Of a stretch of DNA of 11,633 nt, positions 1-8,184 are shown one piece after another. The notes under the pieces are model-generated. The model had not been told where the DNA came from and did not search any database. It saw only the letters and a program-made list of their open reading frames with translations. The translations under genes were made by a program, and so were the position numbers. Origin of the DNA: Comamonadaceae bacterium (GTDB lineage: Bacteria > Pseudomonadota > Gammaproteobacteria > Burkholderiales > Burkholderiaceae_C); NCBI GenBank assembly GCA_947452325.1, contig CANGCZ010000032.1:1-11633 (forward strand), read 5' to 3'. Every line of letters starts with the position of its first letter. The first letter of the stretch is position 1.

Positions 1-893
1 CCGCAGGTGAAGCCATCGGCCCTGATTTGTTCAGTTTTTACCGTTCTATCGGTATCAACCTCAAACAGTTGTACGGCTCGACTGAAACGGCGGTGTTTGT
101 CTGTTTGCAACCGGACAACCAGGCGTATGCGGACACCGTCGGTGTGCCATGCAACGGCGTGGAAATCAAGGTGGCTGAGAACGGCGAAATTTTGGTCAAG
201 TCTGCCGGTTTGCTCAAAGGCTATTACAAAAACCCCGAAGCCACAGCCGAGGTGTTGAGCGCTGACGGTTGGTACAAAACCAATGACGCGGGCTTCATCG
301 ACAGTCGCGGGCATTTGAAAATCATCGACCGCGTGAAAGATGTGGGCCGCATACAAGGCGGCGCTAACGACGGCGCCATGTTCGCGCCCAAGTACGTAGA
401 GAACAAACTGAAGTTTTTCCCGTTCATCAAAGAAGCCGTGGCTTATGGCGACGGGCGAGACAGAGTTTGCGTCATGCTCAACATTGATTTCGATGCCGTG
501 GGTAACTGGGCCGAGCGCCGCAACCTGCCGTATGCGGGCTATACCGATCTGGCGCAAAAACCCGAGGTCTACCAATTGATTTTGGAATGCGTGGAAAAAG
601 TCAACGCCGATTTGTCTGTAGACAGCTTGCTTGCAGGTTCGCAAATCAGCCGCTTTTTGGTGTTGCACAAAGAGCTCGACGCGGACGACGGCGAACTCAC
701 GCGTACCAACAAAGTGCGGCGTGGCTACATCGCCGAAAAATACGCGGTGCTGGTCAACGCCTTGTATGGCGGTCTTGCGCAGCAATACATAGAAACCGCC
801 GTCAAGTTTGAAGACGGACGCAGTGGCAGCGTGAGTGCTACCTTGAAGCTGTCCGACGCCAAAGTGTTCAGCGCTGTGGAGCGTGCCGCATGA
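1..893 (+). CDS. Long-chain acyl-CoA synthetase (AMP-binding), 3' part only
   Basis: C-terminal ~296 residues of an adenylate-forming enzyme. The frame is open from base 3 to the left edge, so the true start lies outside and the apparent first ATG at 27 is internal. The adenylation motif YGSTETAVF begins at base 72. It is followed by a KTNDAGFID block with RGHLKIIDRVKD, the hinge to the C-terminal domain, and by LTRTNKVRR, whose lysine at 711-713 sits where the catalytic lysine of this superfamily is expected. The family makes acyl-AMP from a carboxylic acid and ATP, then the CoA thioester. The long insert after the hinge (GGANDGAMFAPKYVENKL region) resembles large bacterial long-chain synthetases of about 600-650 residues. 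The stop overlaps the start of the transporter ATPase gene (ATGA), implying co-translation. I infer that it activates what the adjacent transporter imports; chain length or aromatic preference is not readable. Confidence 0.88.
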   Translation, partial: AGEAIGPDLFSFYRSIGINLKQLYGSTETAVFVCLQPDNQAYADTVGVPCNGVEIKVAENGEILVKSAGLLKGYYKNPEATAEVLSADGWYKTNDAGFIDSRGHLKIIDRVKDVGRIQGGANDGAMFAPKYVENKLKFFPFIKEAVAYGDGRDRVCVMLNIDFDAVGNWAERRNLPYAGYTDLAQKPEVYQLILECVEKVNADLSVDSLLAGSQISRFLVLHKELDADDGELTRTNKVRRGYIAEKYAVLVNALYGGLAQQYIETAVKFEDGRSGSVSATLKLSDAKVFSAVERAA

Positions 894-1672
894 GCAAACA
901 CATCGGTGAAGTCATTTTGAATGTGCAAAACATCTCGCTGAGTTTCGGCGGGGTCAAAGCTTTGTCTGACATCAGCTTTGATGTGCGCGAGCACGAGGTC
1001 CGCGCCATCATCGGTCCCAATGGCGCGGGCAAAAGCTCCATGCTCAATTGCATCAACGGTGTGTACACGCCGCAGCACGGGCAGATCACGTTTCGCGGCC
1101 AAACCTTCAGCCACATGGACAGCCACCAAGTGGCGGTCATGGGCGTGGCACGCACGTTTCAAAACCTGGCCTTATTCAAGGGCATGAGCGTGCTCGACAA
1201 CATCATGACCGGGCGCAATCTGCGCATGAAGTCCAATTTGTTTTTGCAAGCCTTGCGACTCGGCCCGGCCGAGCGCGAAGAAATCGAGCACCGCAAACGG
1301 GTGGAAGAAATCATCGACTTTTTGGAAATTCAGGCCTACCGCAAAACACCGGTGGGACAACTGCCTTACGGTTTGCAAAAACGTGTGGACCTGGGCCGTG
1401 CGTTAGCACTCGAGCCGCAAGTGCTGTTGCTGGACGAGCCCATGGCCGGTATGAACGTGGAAGAAAAACAAGACATGTGTCGTTTCATTTTGGATGTGAA
1501 CGACGAGTTCGGCACCACCGTGGTGTTGATCGAGCACGACATGGGTGTGGTGATGGACATCTCCGACCGCGTGGTGGTGTTGGACTACGGCAAAAAAATC
1601 GGCGACGGCACACCGGATGAAGTGCGCAACAACCCCGAGGTGATCAGCGCCTACCTTGGAACAGGACATTGA
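890..1672 (+). CDS. livG: Branched-chain amino-acid-type (HAAT) ABC transporter ATP-binding protein LivG
   Basis: 260-residue cytoplasmic ATPase of a HAAT-family importer, normal length for LivG. Visible motifs are Walker A GPNGAGKSS (42-50), Q-loop Gln91 in RTFQN, Walker B LLLDEP (179-184) with the following AGMN, and the H-loop His216 in IEHDM. The ABC signature is degenerate, LPYGLQ (158-163), instead of the usual LSYGQQ or LSGGQ. The LivG-type helical insert after Q91 (ALFKGMSVLDNIMTGR) is present. The ATG at 890 overlaps the previous stop by four bases, so translation is probably coupled. With LivF it should form the ATPase heterodimer driving the two permeases encoded next. LivG assignment is firm at family level; the imported substrate is not known from sequence. 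Confidence 0.93.
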   Translation: MSKHIGEVILNVQNISLSFGGVKALSDISFDVREHEVRAIIGPNGAGKSSMLNCINGVYTPQHGQITFRGQTFSHMDSHQVAVMGVARTFQNLALFKGMSVLDNIMTGRNLRMKSNLFLQALRLGPAEREEIEHRKRVEEIIDFLEIQAYRKTPVGQLPYGLQKRVDLGRALALEPQVLLLDEPMAGMNVEEKQDMCRFILDVNDEFGTTVVLIEHDMGVVMDISDRVVVLDYGKKIGDGTPDEVRNNPEVISAYLGTGH

Positions 1673-1677
1673 CTGCC

Positions 1678-2604
1678 ATGGGATTTTTTCTAGAAACACT
1701 GTTGGGCGGGCTGATGGCGGGTATGTTGTATTCGCTGGTGGCCTTGGGTTTTGTCTTGATCTTCAAAGCCTCTGGCGTGTTCAATTTCGCGCAAGGTGCC
1801 ATGGTGTTGTTTGCGGCACTCGCGATGGCGCGTTTTTCAGAATGGTTGAACGCATCCGGTCTGGGCAACTTGTGGCTGGTCAACCTGATCGCGTTTGCCA
1901 TGGCGGCAGCGGTCATGTTCTGCGTGGCCTGGGTGATCGAGCGTTTGGTGTTGCGCCAGTTGGTGAACCAGGAAGGCACAACCTTGTTGATGGCCACATT
2001 GGGCATCACCTACTTTTTAGAAGGACTGGGTCAGTCTTTGTTTGGCAGTGATATTTACAAGATCGACATCGGCATGCCCAAAGAACCGGTGATGGCTTTC
2101 GAGTCCACCTTCCCCGGCGGTATTTTGATCAACCAGGAAGATTTGATTGCAGCGCTGATTGCAGCATGTCTGGTGGCCTTGTTGTCGCTGTTTTTCCAGA
2201 AAACCAGTACCGGTCGCGCCTTGCGTGCGGTGGCAGATGACCACCAGGCGGCGCAATCCATCGGTATTCCGCTCAACCGCATTTGGGTGATTGTGTGGTG
2301 TGTGGCAGGTGTGGTGGCTTTGGTCGCCGGCATGATTTGGGGCAGCAAACTCGGCGTGCAGTTTTCCTTGGCGACGGTCGCTTTGCGTGCTTTGCCCGTG
2401 GTGATTTTGGGTGGTCTTACTTCCGTGCCCGGCGCCATCATCGGTGGCTTGATCATCGGTGTCGGCGAGAAACTGTCCGAGGTGTATTTGGGGCCGTATG
2501 TCGGTGGCGGCATCGAAATTTGGTTTGCTTATGTTTTGGCGCTGCTGTTCTTGTTGGTTCGCCCGCAAGGTTTGTTTGGCGAAAAGATCATCGACCGGGT
2601 GTAA
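1678..2604 (+). CDS. livH: HAAT ABC transporter inner-membrane permease LivH
   Basis: 308-residue polytopic membrane protein with about eight hydrophobic segments. It starts with MGFFLETLLGGLMAGMLYSL, typical of LivH. The loop TGRALRAVADDHQAAQSIGI is the cytoplasmic coupling segment that contacts the ATPases. The stretch around GGLTSVPGAIIGGLIIGVGE is the conserved glycine-rich C-terminal LivH motif. I chose the ATG at 1678, five bases after the livG stop. A TTG nine bases upstream (1669) is in frame and would add three residues, but it overlaps the livG stop, and homologues as I recall them begin near MxFFLE. It pairs with LivM to form the translocation pore. No irregularity is seen. Confidence 0.92.
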   Translation: MGFFLETLLGGLMAGMLYSLVALGFVLIFKASGVFNFAQGAMVLFAALAMARFSEWLNASGLGNLWLVNLIAFAMAAAVMFCVAWVIERLVLRQLVNQEGTTLLMATLGITYFLEGLGQSLFGSDIYKIDIGMPKEPVMAFESTFPGGILINQEDLIAALIAACLVALLSLFFQKTSTGRALRAVADDHQAAQSIGIPLNRIWVIVWCVAGVVALVAGMIWGSKLGVQFSLATVALRALPVVILGGLTSVPGAIIGGLIIGVGEKLSEVYLGPYVGGGIEIWFAYVLALLFLLVRPQGLFGEKIIDRV

Positions 2605-2606
2605 GT

Positions 2607-3683
2607 ATGTTCTACAGAGAAAACGGCCAATTCAAAACCAGCTACCAGGCGGATCAGCAGATCTTCCCGATTCTGCAAGACCGCTGGTTCATTGCTGCTT
2701 TATTGCTGCTGGCATTTGTCGGTGTGCCGCTCATCGCCTCTGACTACATGTTCAGTGCCATTCTCATTCCCTTCGTCATCATGGCCATGGCGGCTTTGGG
2801 TGTGAATATTCTGGTCGGTTATTGCGGCCAAATTTCATTGGGTTCGGGCGCGTTCATGGCGGTCGGTGCTTATGGCGCTTACAACTTTTTCGCGCGCATT
2901 CCCGGCATGCCGCTGATTCCTACGTTGATATTGGGCGGTTTGTGCGCCACGGTGTTCGGCATCCTGTTTGGCTTGCCAAGTTTGCGGGTGCGTGGTTTGT
3001 ATTTGGCGGTGGCCACGCTGGCTGCGCAGTTTTTCGCCGACTGGATGTTTTTGCGCATCAAGTGGTTCACCTTGGACACGCCGTCCGGTTCGGTGTCGGT
3101 GTCCAACCTGCAAGTGTTTGGCTTGCCGATTGAAAGCGATTTGAGCAAATACCTGTTTTGCCTGAGTCTGTTGTGCGTGGTGGCTTTGCTCGCGAAAAAC
3201 CTGGTGCGCGGCGCCATCGGTCGCGAATGGATGGCGATACGCGACATGGACGTGGCAGCGGCTGTCATCGGCATCCGCCCAATGTACGCCAAGCTCAGCG
3301 CGTTTGCGGTCAGCTCGTTCATCATCGGCATGGCCGGTGCGTTATGGGCGTTTATTTATTTAGGTTCATGGGAGCCGAGTGCTTTTTCAGTGGACCAATC
3401 GTTTCGCTTGCTGTTCATGGTCATCATCGGCGGCATGGGCTCCATCATGGGTGGTTTTTTAGGCGCTGCATTCATAGTGGTGCTGCCGATTTTCCTTAAC
3501 CAGTTTTTGCCGGTGTTCGCCGCATGGTTTGGTTTCGCGATTTCAACCACCGTGGTGTCGCATGCCGAGTTGATGATTTTTGGTGCCATGATTGTTTGGT
3601 TTTTGATTGTCGAGCCGCATGGCTTGGCGCGTTTGTGGGCCATAGGCAAACAAAAATTGCGCGTTTGGCCGTTCCCTTATTGA
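2607..3683 (+). CDS. livM: HAAT ABC transporter inner-membrane permease LivM
   Basis: 358-residue integral membrane protein, the second permease of the importer. The frame is open far upstream inside livH, but the LivM-like sequence begins at the ATG 2607 (MFYRENGQFKTSYQADQQ), two bases after the livH stop. After a short hydrophilic N-terminus come hydrophobic segments and the family motif NILVGYCGQISLGSGAFMAV. The ATPase-coupling loop is GREWMAIRDMDVAAAVIGI. The later glycine-rich IIGGMGSIMGGFLGAAF is typical of LivM. It ends with a short basic tail (KQKLRVW) expected in the cytoplasm. It works with LivH, LivG, LivF and the binding protein encoded just downstream. Confidence 0.92.
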   Translation: MFYRENGQFKTSYQADQQIFPILQDRWFIAALLLLAFVGVPLIASDYMFSAILIPFVIMAMAALGVNILVGYCGQISLGSGAFMAVGAYGAYNFFARIPGMPLIPTLILGGLCATVFGILFGLPSLRVRGLYLAVATLAAQFFADWMFLRIKWFTLDTPSGSVSVSNLQVFGLPIESDLSKYLFCLSLLCVVALLAKNLVRGAIGREWMAIRDMDVAAAVIGIRPMYAKLSAFAVSSFIIGMAGALWAFIYLGSWEPSAFSVDQSFRLLFMVIIGGMGSIMGGFLGAAFIVVLPIFLNQFLPVFAAWFGFAISTTVVSHAELMIFGAMIVWFLIVEPHGLARLWAIGKQKLRVWPFPY

Positions 3684-3716
3684 CAGTGTTGTTACCCGCA
3701 TGTGTGAGTCAAATTT

Positions 3717-3724
3717 GAAGGAGA
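3717..3724 (+). promoter_or_regulatory. Strong ribosome binding site of the binding-protein gene
   Basis: GAAGGAGA ends five bases before the ATG at 3730. It is the best Shine-Dalgarno match in the operon and fixes the start at 3730 rather than at the earlier in-frame ATG at 3700, which has no such site. A strong site here fits the usual need for excess periplasmic binding protein over the membrane subunits. Confidence 0.8.
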
Positions 3725-3729
3725 CAAAG

Positions 3730-5052
3730 ATGAAGAAATCCCTTTTGTTGTTATCAGCCTTGTTGGCAGGCATGGGCATGTGCGTGGTCACGCAAGCCCA
3801 GGCACAAGCCAAAGAACAGTTTGTTCCGGTGCTGTCATACCGCACCGGCCCATACGCGCCCAACGGCACGCCTTGGGCCAACGGCTTTGTCGATTATTTG
3901 AAACTCGTGAATGCCAAAGGCGGCATCAACGGCGTGAAGATCGCTTATGAAGAATGCGAAACCGGTTATGACACGGCGCGCAGCGTCGAGTGCTATGAGC
4001 GCTTGAAAAGCAAAAACCCCAGCTTTGTGCAAACACTGTCTACCGGTGCGACATTCGCCATCACTGAAAAAGCACCCGGCGACAAAATCCCGGTGCTGAC
4101 CATCGGCTACGGCCGCAGCGAAAGCTCGGACGGCGCGGTGTTCAAGTGGAATTTCCCCATTGCAGGCACTTATTGGGTAGCCGCTGACACCATCGTGCAA
4201 GCCATCGGTAAAAAAGAAGGCGGTCTGGACAAACTCAAAGGCAAAAAAGTAGCCTTGGTCTACCACGACAGCCCGTTCGGCAAAGAGCCTATCCCCTTGC
4301 TGCAGGAACGCGCGCGTAACCACGGTTTCGAGTTGCAATTGCTGCCGGTCACACCACCCGGCGTAGAGCAAAAAGCCACTTGGTTGCAAGTGCGCCAGTC
4401 CAAGCCCGACTACGTGGTGTTGTGGGGTTGGGGCGTGATGAATTCAACCGCCATCAAGGAGGCGCAAGCCACGGGCTACCCGCGCGAAAAAATGTACGGC
4501 GTGTGGTGGGCCGGTGCCGAGCCTGATGTCAAAGACGTGGCTGAGGGTGCCAAGGGTTACAACGCTGTCACGATCCAACACGGCGCTGAACCTAACTCTG
4601 ACATTGTCAAAGCCATGTTGACCCAAATCCATGGCAAAGGCCAGGGCACAGGTCCTAAAGAAGAAGTCGGACAAGTGCTGTATTTGCGCGGTGCCATGAG
4701 CGCCATGATTGGCATCGAAGGCATCCGTTCCGCGCAAGAGCGTTTCGGCAAAGGCAAGGTCATGTCCGGCGAACAAGTGCGTTGGGGTTTGGAAAACCTG
4801 AACCTCACCCAAGCCAAACTCGACGCACTCGGCTTCAAAGGCGTGATGCGCCCGATCAGCACTTCTTGCATGGACCACATGGGTGCGGCATGGACACGCA
4901 TCCACACTTGGAACGGCAAGGCCTGGGAGTTCACCTCGGACTGGATGCAAGCCGATGAGCAGATTTTGAAACCGCTGGTCAAAGCCACCGCTGACAAATA
5001 CGCCACCGAGAAAAAACTGACTCGCCGCACCGGCCAGGACTGCCAGTCCTGA
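3730..5052 (+). CDS. HAAT-type periplasmic substrate-binding protein (LivK-like)
   Basis: 440-residue secreted receptor for the importer. Residues 1-27 are a Sec signal peptide: MKK, a leucine-rich core, then TQAQAQA with probable cleavage after an AQA. Cys18 lies in the core in a context (GMGMC) that does not fit a lipobox, so I read it as a soluble periplasmic protein. The mature part has the type-1 periplasmic-binding fold pattern: an opening VPVLSYRTGPYAPNG strand and ligand loop, KGGINGVKIAYEECETGYD, and GKKVALVYHDSPFGKE at the start of the second lobe. At 440 residues it is longer than E. coli LivK (about 370). Such long versions are, from memory, common in clusters with CoA ligases and often bind carboxylic acids rather than amino acids, so I leave the symbol blank. 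Confidence 0.9.
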   Translation: MKKSLLLLSALLAGMGMCVVTQAQAQAKEQFVPVLSYRTGPYAPNGTPWANGFVDYLKLVNAKGGINGVKIAYEECETGYDTARSVECYERLKSKNPSFVQTLSTGATFAITEKAPGDKIPVLTIGYGRSESSDGAVFKWNFPIAGTYWVAADTIVQAIGKKEGGLDKLKGKKVALVYHDSPFGKEPIPLLQERARNHGFELQLLPVTPPGVEQKATWLQVRQSKPDYVVLWGWGVMNSTAIKEAQATGYPREKMYGVWWAGAEPDVKDVAEGAKGYNAVTIQHGAEPNSDIVKAMLTQIHGKGQGTGPKEEVGQVLYLRGAMSAMIGIEGIRSAQERFGKGKVMSGEQVRWGLENLNLTQAKLDALGFKGVMRPISTSCMDHMGAAWTRIHTWNGKAWEFTSDWMQADEQILKPLVKATADKYATEKKLTRRTGQDCQS

Positions 5053-5078
5053 TCTGAAGCTTGCAAACGGACACCGCC

Positions 5079-5888
5079 ATGAGTACGCCCCAGATTGTTT
5101 TGAATGTCAACGGCATCGAGGTCATTTACAACCATGTGATCTTGGTGCTCAAGGGCGTGTCTTTGCAAGTGCCCGAGCGCGGTATCGTGGCCTTGCTTGG
5201 CGGCAATGGCGCGGGCAAGACCACGACGCTGCGCGCCATCTCCAATTTGCTCAAAGGCGAACGTGGTGAAGTCACCAAGGGCAGCATTGAATTGCACGGC
5301 GAGCGGATTGAAAACTTGACGCCTGCCGACCTGGTGCAACGCGGCGTGGTGCAAGTCATGGAAGGCCGTCACTGCTTTGCACATTTGACCATCGAAGAAA
5401 ACCTGCTCACCGGCAGTTACACACGCACCGACAAGGGCGAAATATCTGCCAACCTTGAAAAGGTTTACAACTATTTCCCCCGCTTGAAAACACGCCGCTC
5501 CTCGCAGGCGGCGTACACCTCGGGTGGTGAGCAGCAAATGTGCGCCATCGGTCGCGCTTTGATGGCCAACCCCAGTCTGGTGTTGCTCGACGAACCTTCC
5601 ATGGGACTGGCACCGCAAATCGTTGAAGAAGTGTTCAACATCGTCAAAGATTTGAACCACAAAGAACACGTCACTTTTTTACTGGCCGAACAAAACACCC
5701 ACATGGCTTTGCGTTACGCCGACTTCGGATACATCATGGAGTCGGGCCGCATTGTGATGGACGGCGCAGCCGCCGATCTGGCCAGCAACGAAGACGTGAA
5801 AGAGTTTTACCTGGGCATGGGCGGCGGTGAACGCAAGAGCTTCAAGGACGTGAAAAGTTACAAACGCCGCAAGCGCTGGCTTGCCTGA
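5079..5888 (+). CDS. livF: HAAT ABC transporter ATP-binding protein LivF
   Basis: 269-residue second ATPase of the importer. Motifs are Walker A GGNGAGKTT (41-49), Q-loop Gln92 in VVQVMEGRH, signature SGGEQQ (148-153) preceded by Thr instead of the usual Leu, and Walker B LVLLDEP (167-173) followed by SMGLAP. The switch position carries Gln205 (AEQNT), which is normal for LivF. The basic C-terminal tail KSFKDVKSYKRRKRWLA is longer than in E. coli LivF (about 237 residues). I chose the ATG at 5079; an in-frame TTG at 5061 would add six residues. The gap to the binding-protein stop is 26 bases, with only a weak purine stretch (ACGGA) upstream. It should pair with LivG to energise LivHM. Confidence 0.93.
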   Translation: MSTPQIVLNVNGIEVIYNHVILVLKGVSLQVPERGIVALLGGNGAGKTTTLRAISNLLKGERGEVTKGSIELHGERIENLTPADLVQRGVVQVMEGRHCFAHLTIEENLLTGSYTRTDKGEISANLEKVYNYFPRLKTRRSSQAAYTSGGEQQMCAIGRALMANPSLVLLDEPSMGLAPQIVEEVFNIVKDLNHKEHVTFLLAEQNTHMALRYADFGYIMESGRIVMDGAAADLASNEDVKEFYLGMGGGERKSFKDVKSYKRRKRWLA

Positions 5889-5894
5889 ATATTT

Positions 5895-7142
5895 ATGACC
5901 GACTGTTACGACACACTGGAAACGCGCGACCCGGCGCAGCGCGAAGCCGCTTTGTTGCAAGCCTTGCCAAAGCAAATAGCGCATGCACAGCAACACACAC
6001 CGGCATTCGCTGAAATATTGAAAGGCGTGAACCCTGCTGCCATCACCTCGCGCCAAGCGCTGGCGGCTTTGCCGGTGACACGCAAATACGAATTGCTGGC
6101 GCGTCAGCAAGCGCAACGCGACACTGATGTGTTCGGCGGGTTCTCTGCTTTGTCATTTGGCAAAGCCATGCCTCGTGTGTTCGCATCACCCGGCACGATT
6201 TACGAACCTGAAGGCACACGCCCAGACTATTGGCGCGTGGCGCGCGCTTTGTTTGCCGCCGGGTTTCGTGCCGGCGAATTGGTGCACAACTGCTTCAGTT
6301 ATCACTTCACCCCTGCGGGTTCCATCATGGAAAGCGGCGCGCATGCATTGGGTTGCAGCGTGTTCCCGGGTGGTACCGGACAAACCGAGCAGCAGTTGCA
6401 GGCCATGGCTGAATTGCGTCCGGCCGGTTATTGCGGCACACCGAGTTTTTTGAAAATCATCATCGACAAAGCGGCTGAAACCGGCGTGCCCTTGCCTTCA
6501 TTGAAAAAAGCACTGGTCAGCGGCGAGGCTTTTCCACCTTCGTTGCGCGACTGGTTGGCTGAGCGCGGTGTCACGGCCTACCAGTGTTACGCCACGGCAG
6601 ACATTGGTTTGATTGCTTATGAAACCGCTGCACGCGAAGGCCTGGTATTGGATGAAGGCGTGATTGTCGAAATCGTGCGACCCGGTACCGGCGACCCGGT
6701 GGCTGAAGGTGAAGTTGGAGAACTGGTGGTGACCAGTTTGAACCCGGATTACCCGTTGATTCGTTTCGGCACCGGTGACTTGACAGCGGTATTGCCAGGC
6801 GCGTGTCCGACCGGTCGCACCAACCAGCGCATCAAAGGCTGGCTGGGACGGGCTGACCAAACCACCAAGGTGCGCGGCATGTTTGTGCACCCGGGGCAAG
6901 TCGACCAAATCGTCAAGCGGTTTGCGCAGATCGGCAAAGCGCGCTTGGTGATCAGTGGTGAAATGGCACAAGACCAAATGCATTTGCATATCGAAACCAC
7001 AGATGATCATGCTGAATTGATCGCCGCGGTCGAACAAGCAGTGCGCGACATCACCAAGTTGCGCGCCGAGATTGTGACGGCGGTACCCGGCAGTTTGCCT
7101 AACGATGGAAAAGTGATTGAAGATGCACGCAGTTACAAGTAA
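5895..7142 (+). CDS. PaaK-like phenylacetate-CoA ligase family protein, altered P-loop
   Basis: 415 residues, similar in size and layout to phenylacetate-CoA ligase (about 430). PaaK-type landmarks include SYHFTPAGSIMESGAHALGC, the CGTPSFLKIII segment, and YATADIGLIAYE (Tyr232 on) at the place of the YGxTE adenine motif. GTGDLT (Asp295) sits at the ribose-binding position, and NDGKVIED near the end has Lys406 as the candidate catalytic lysine. The phosphate-binding loop, normally SSGTTGxPT, reads FASPGTIYEPEG (96-107) and lacks the Ser/Thr/Lys pattern. As I recall, close homologues in similar operons share this change, so it may be a subfamily trait. It starts six bases after livF with no good ribosome site, suggesting coupling. 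It may be a CoA ligase for the imported acid, or an adenylate-former that has lost normal ATP chemistry. Confidence 0.85.
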   Translation: MTDCYDTLETRDPAQREAALLQALPKQIAHAQQHTPAFAEILKGVNPAAITSRQALAALPVTRKYELLARQQAQRDTDVFGGFSALSFGKAMPRVFASPGTIYEPEGTRPDYWRVARALFAAGFRAGELVHNCFSYHFTPAGSIMESGAHALGCSVFPGGTGQTEQQLQAMAELRPAGYCGTPSFLKIIIDKAAETGVPLPSLKKALVSGEAFPPSLRDWLAERGVTAYQCYATADIGLIAYETAAREGLVLDEGVIVEIVRPGTGDPVAEGEVGELVVTSLNPDYPLIRFGTGDLTAVLPGACPTGRTNQRIKGWLGRADQTTKVRGMFVHPGQVDQIVKRFAQIGKARLVISGEMAQDQMHLHIETTDDHAELIAAVEQAVRDITKLRAEIVTAVPGSLPNDGKVIEDARSYK

Positions 7143-8184
7143 TAGCTTTTCACCTGTGACTCAGCGCTTGAGCTGCGTGTCGATCAGCGCGGCCTTGCTC
7201 AAAGCGACTGCGGTCGCGCTCGGCGTGCTGGCATTCAGCTTTGCTGGCTCTGTGTCGGCGCAAACTTTCCCAGTGAAGGACAAACCCATCACCATCGTCG
7301 TGCCGTTCACCGCAGGCGGGCCAACCGACCGGCTGGCGCGCGACATGGCCGAGGCCTTGCGCAAGCCCTTAGGCGTCAGCAGCATATTGGTGGAAAACGT
7401 GCTGGGCGCAGGCGGCGCCATCGCCACGCAAAAAGTCGCACACGCCGTGCCTGACGGCCATACGATTTTGATTCACCACATCGGCATGGCCACCATGCCG
7501 GCGCTCAATCGCAACCCGGGTTTTCAGGTCGATACCGATTTCACTTTTCTGGGCATGATCCATGAAGTGCCCATGACCATCGTGGCAAGGCCCACCATGG
7601 AAGCCAATGACTACAAACAACTCTCAGCCTGGATCAGCAAGAACAAGGACAAAGCCAATCTGGGCAATGCCGGTGTCGGCTCGGCCTCGCACTTGTGTGG
7701 TTTGTTGTGGCAGGCGGCCATGAAAACCGAACTCGCCACCATTCCCTACAAAGGCGTGTCCATGGCCATCACCGATTTGATGGGCGGGCAGATTGACCTG
7801 TTGTGTGACCAGACCAGCAACACCATGGCTTACATCGATGGTAAAAAGGTCAAAGCCTATGCCGTCACCACACCAAAGCGACTCACACAGCCCACTTTCA
7901 GCAATCTGCCGACCATGCAGGAGCTCGGCGTCAAAGGCTTTCAGATCAGCATCTGGCACGGCGCCTACGGTCCCAAGGGCATGAGCGCAGACACCCAGGC
8001 CAAATGGAATGCAGCCATGCGCAAGGTGTTGAGCGATCCGGCATTCGTCAAAAAACAGCAAGACATGGGCGCAGTCATGATCACCGACAAACGCACCGAG
8101 CCTGAAGAGCACAGAAAATTCGTCTTATCTGAAATCAACAAATGGAGCCCCGTCATCAAAGCTGCCGGGGTGTATGCAGACTGA
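7123..8184 (+). CDS. Bug/TctC-type tripartite tricarboxylate transporter receptor, orphan
   Basis: 353-residue periplasmic receptor of the Bug family. The signal peptide has a long polar n-region and hydrophobic core (about 28-42), with cleavage after VSA at residue 46. The mature chain opens QTFPVKDKPITIVVPFTAGGPTDRLAR, the Bug signature; the AGGPTD loop normally contacts a ligand carboxylate. These proteins bind organic acids such as citrate, aromatic acids or nicotinate, and they feed TctA/TctB membrane proteins. No TctA or TctB gene is in the window, as is common in Burkholderiales. I chose the ATG at 7123, which overlaps the previous gene by 20 bases. A TTG at 7117 and a GTG at 7156 are also in frame, and the GTG would shorten the unusual n-region. 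Co-location with a carboxylate importer and CoA ligases suggests a related substrate. Confidence 0.88.
   Translation: MHAVTSNSFSPVTQRLSCVSISAALLKATAVALGVLAFSFAGSVSAQTFPVKDKPITIVVPFTAGGPTDRLARDMAEALRKPLGVSSILVENVLGAGGAIATQKVAHAVPDGHTILIHHIGMATMPALNRNPGFQVDTDFTFLGMIHEVPMTIVARPTMEANDYKQLSAWISKNKDKANLGNAGVGSASHLCGLLWQAAMKTELATIPYKGVSMAITDLMGGQIDLLCDQTSNTMAYIDGKKVKAYAVTTPKRLTQPTFSNLPTMQELGVKGFQISIWHGAYGPKGMSADTQAKWNAAMRKVLSDPAFVKKQQDMGAVMITDKRTEPEEHRKFVLSEINKWSPVIKAAGVYAD

Noticed and set aside
2283..2606. N-terminal extension of LivM by 108 codons
   Set aside because: This part overlaps livH in another frame, gives a Cys/Trp/Arg-rich sequence unlike a permease, and the ATG at 2607 gives the normal LivM length.
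3730..3810. Lipoprotein signal in the substrate-binding protein (Cys18)
   Set aside because: The preceding residues GMGM do not form a lipobox, and the AQA motifs after it fit ordinary signal peptidase I cleavage.
4557..5669. Long open frame of 370 codons on the - strand
   Set aside because: It is antisense to the clearly real binding-protein and livF genes, its protein resembles no family I know, and it reflects the third-position GC pattern of those genes.
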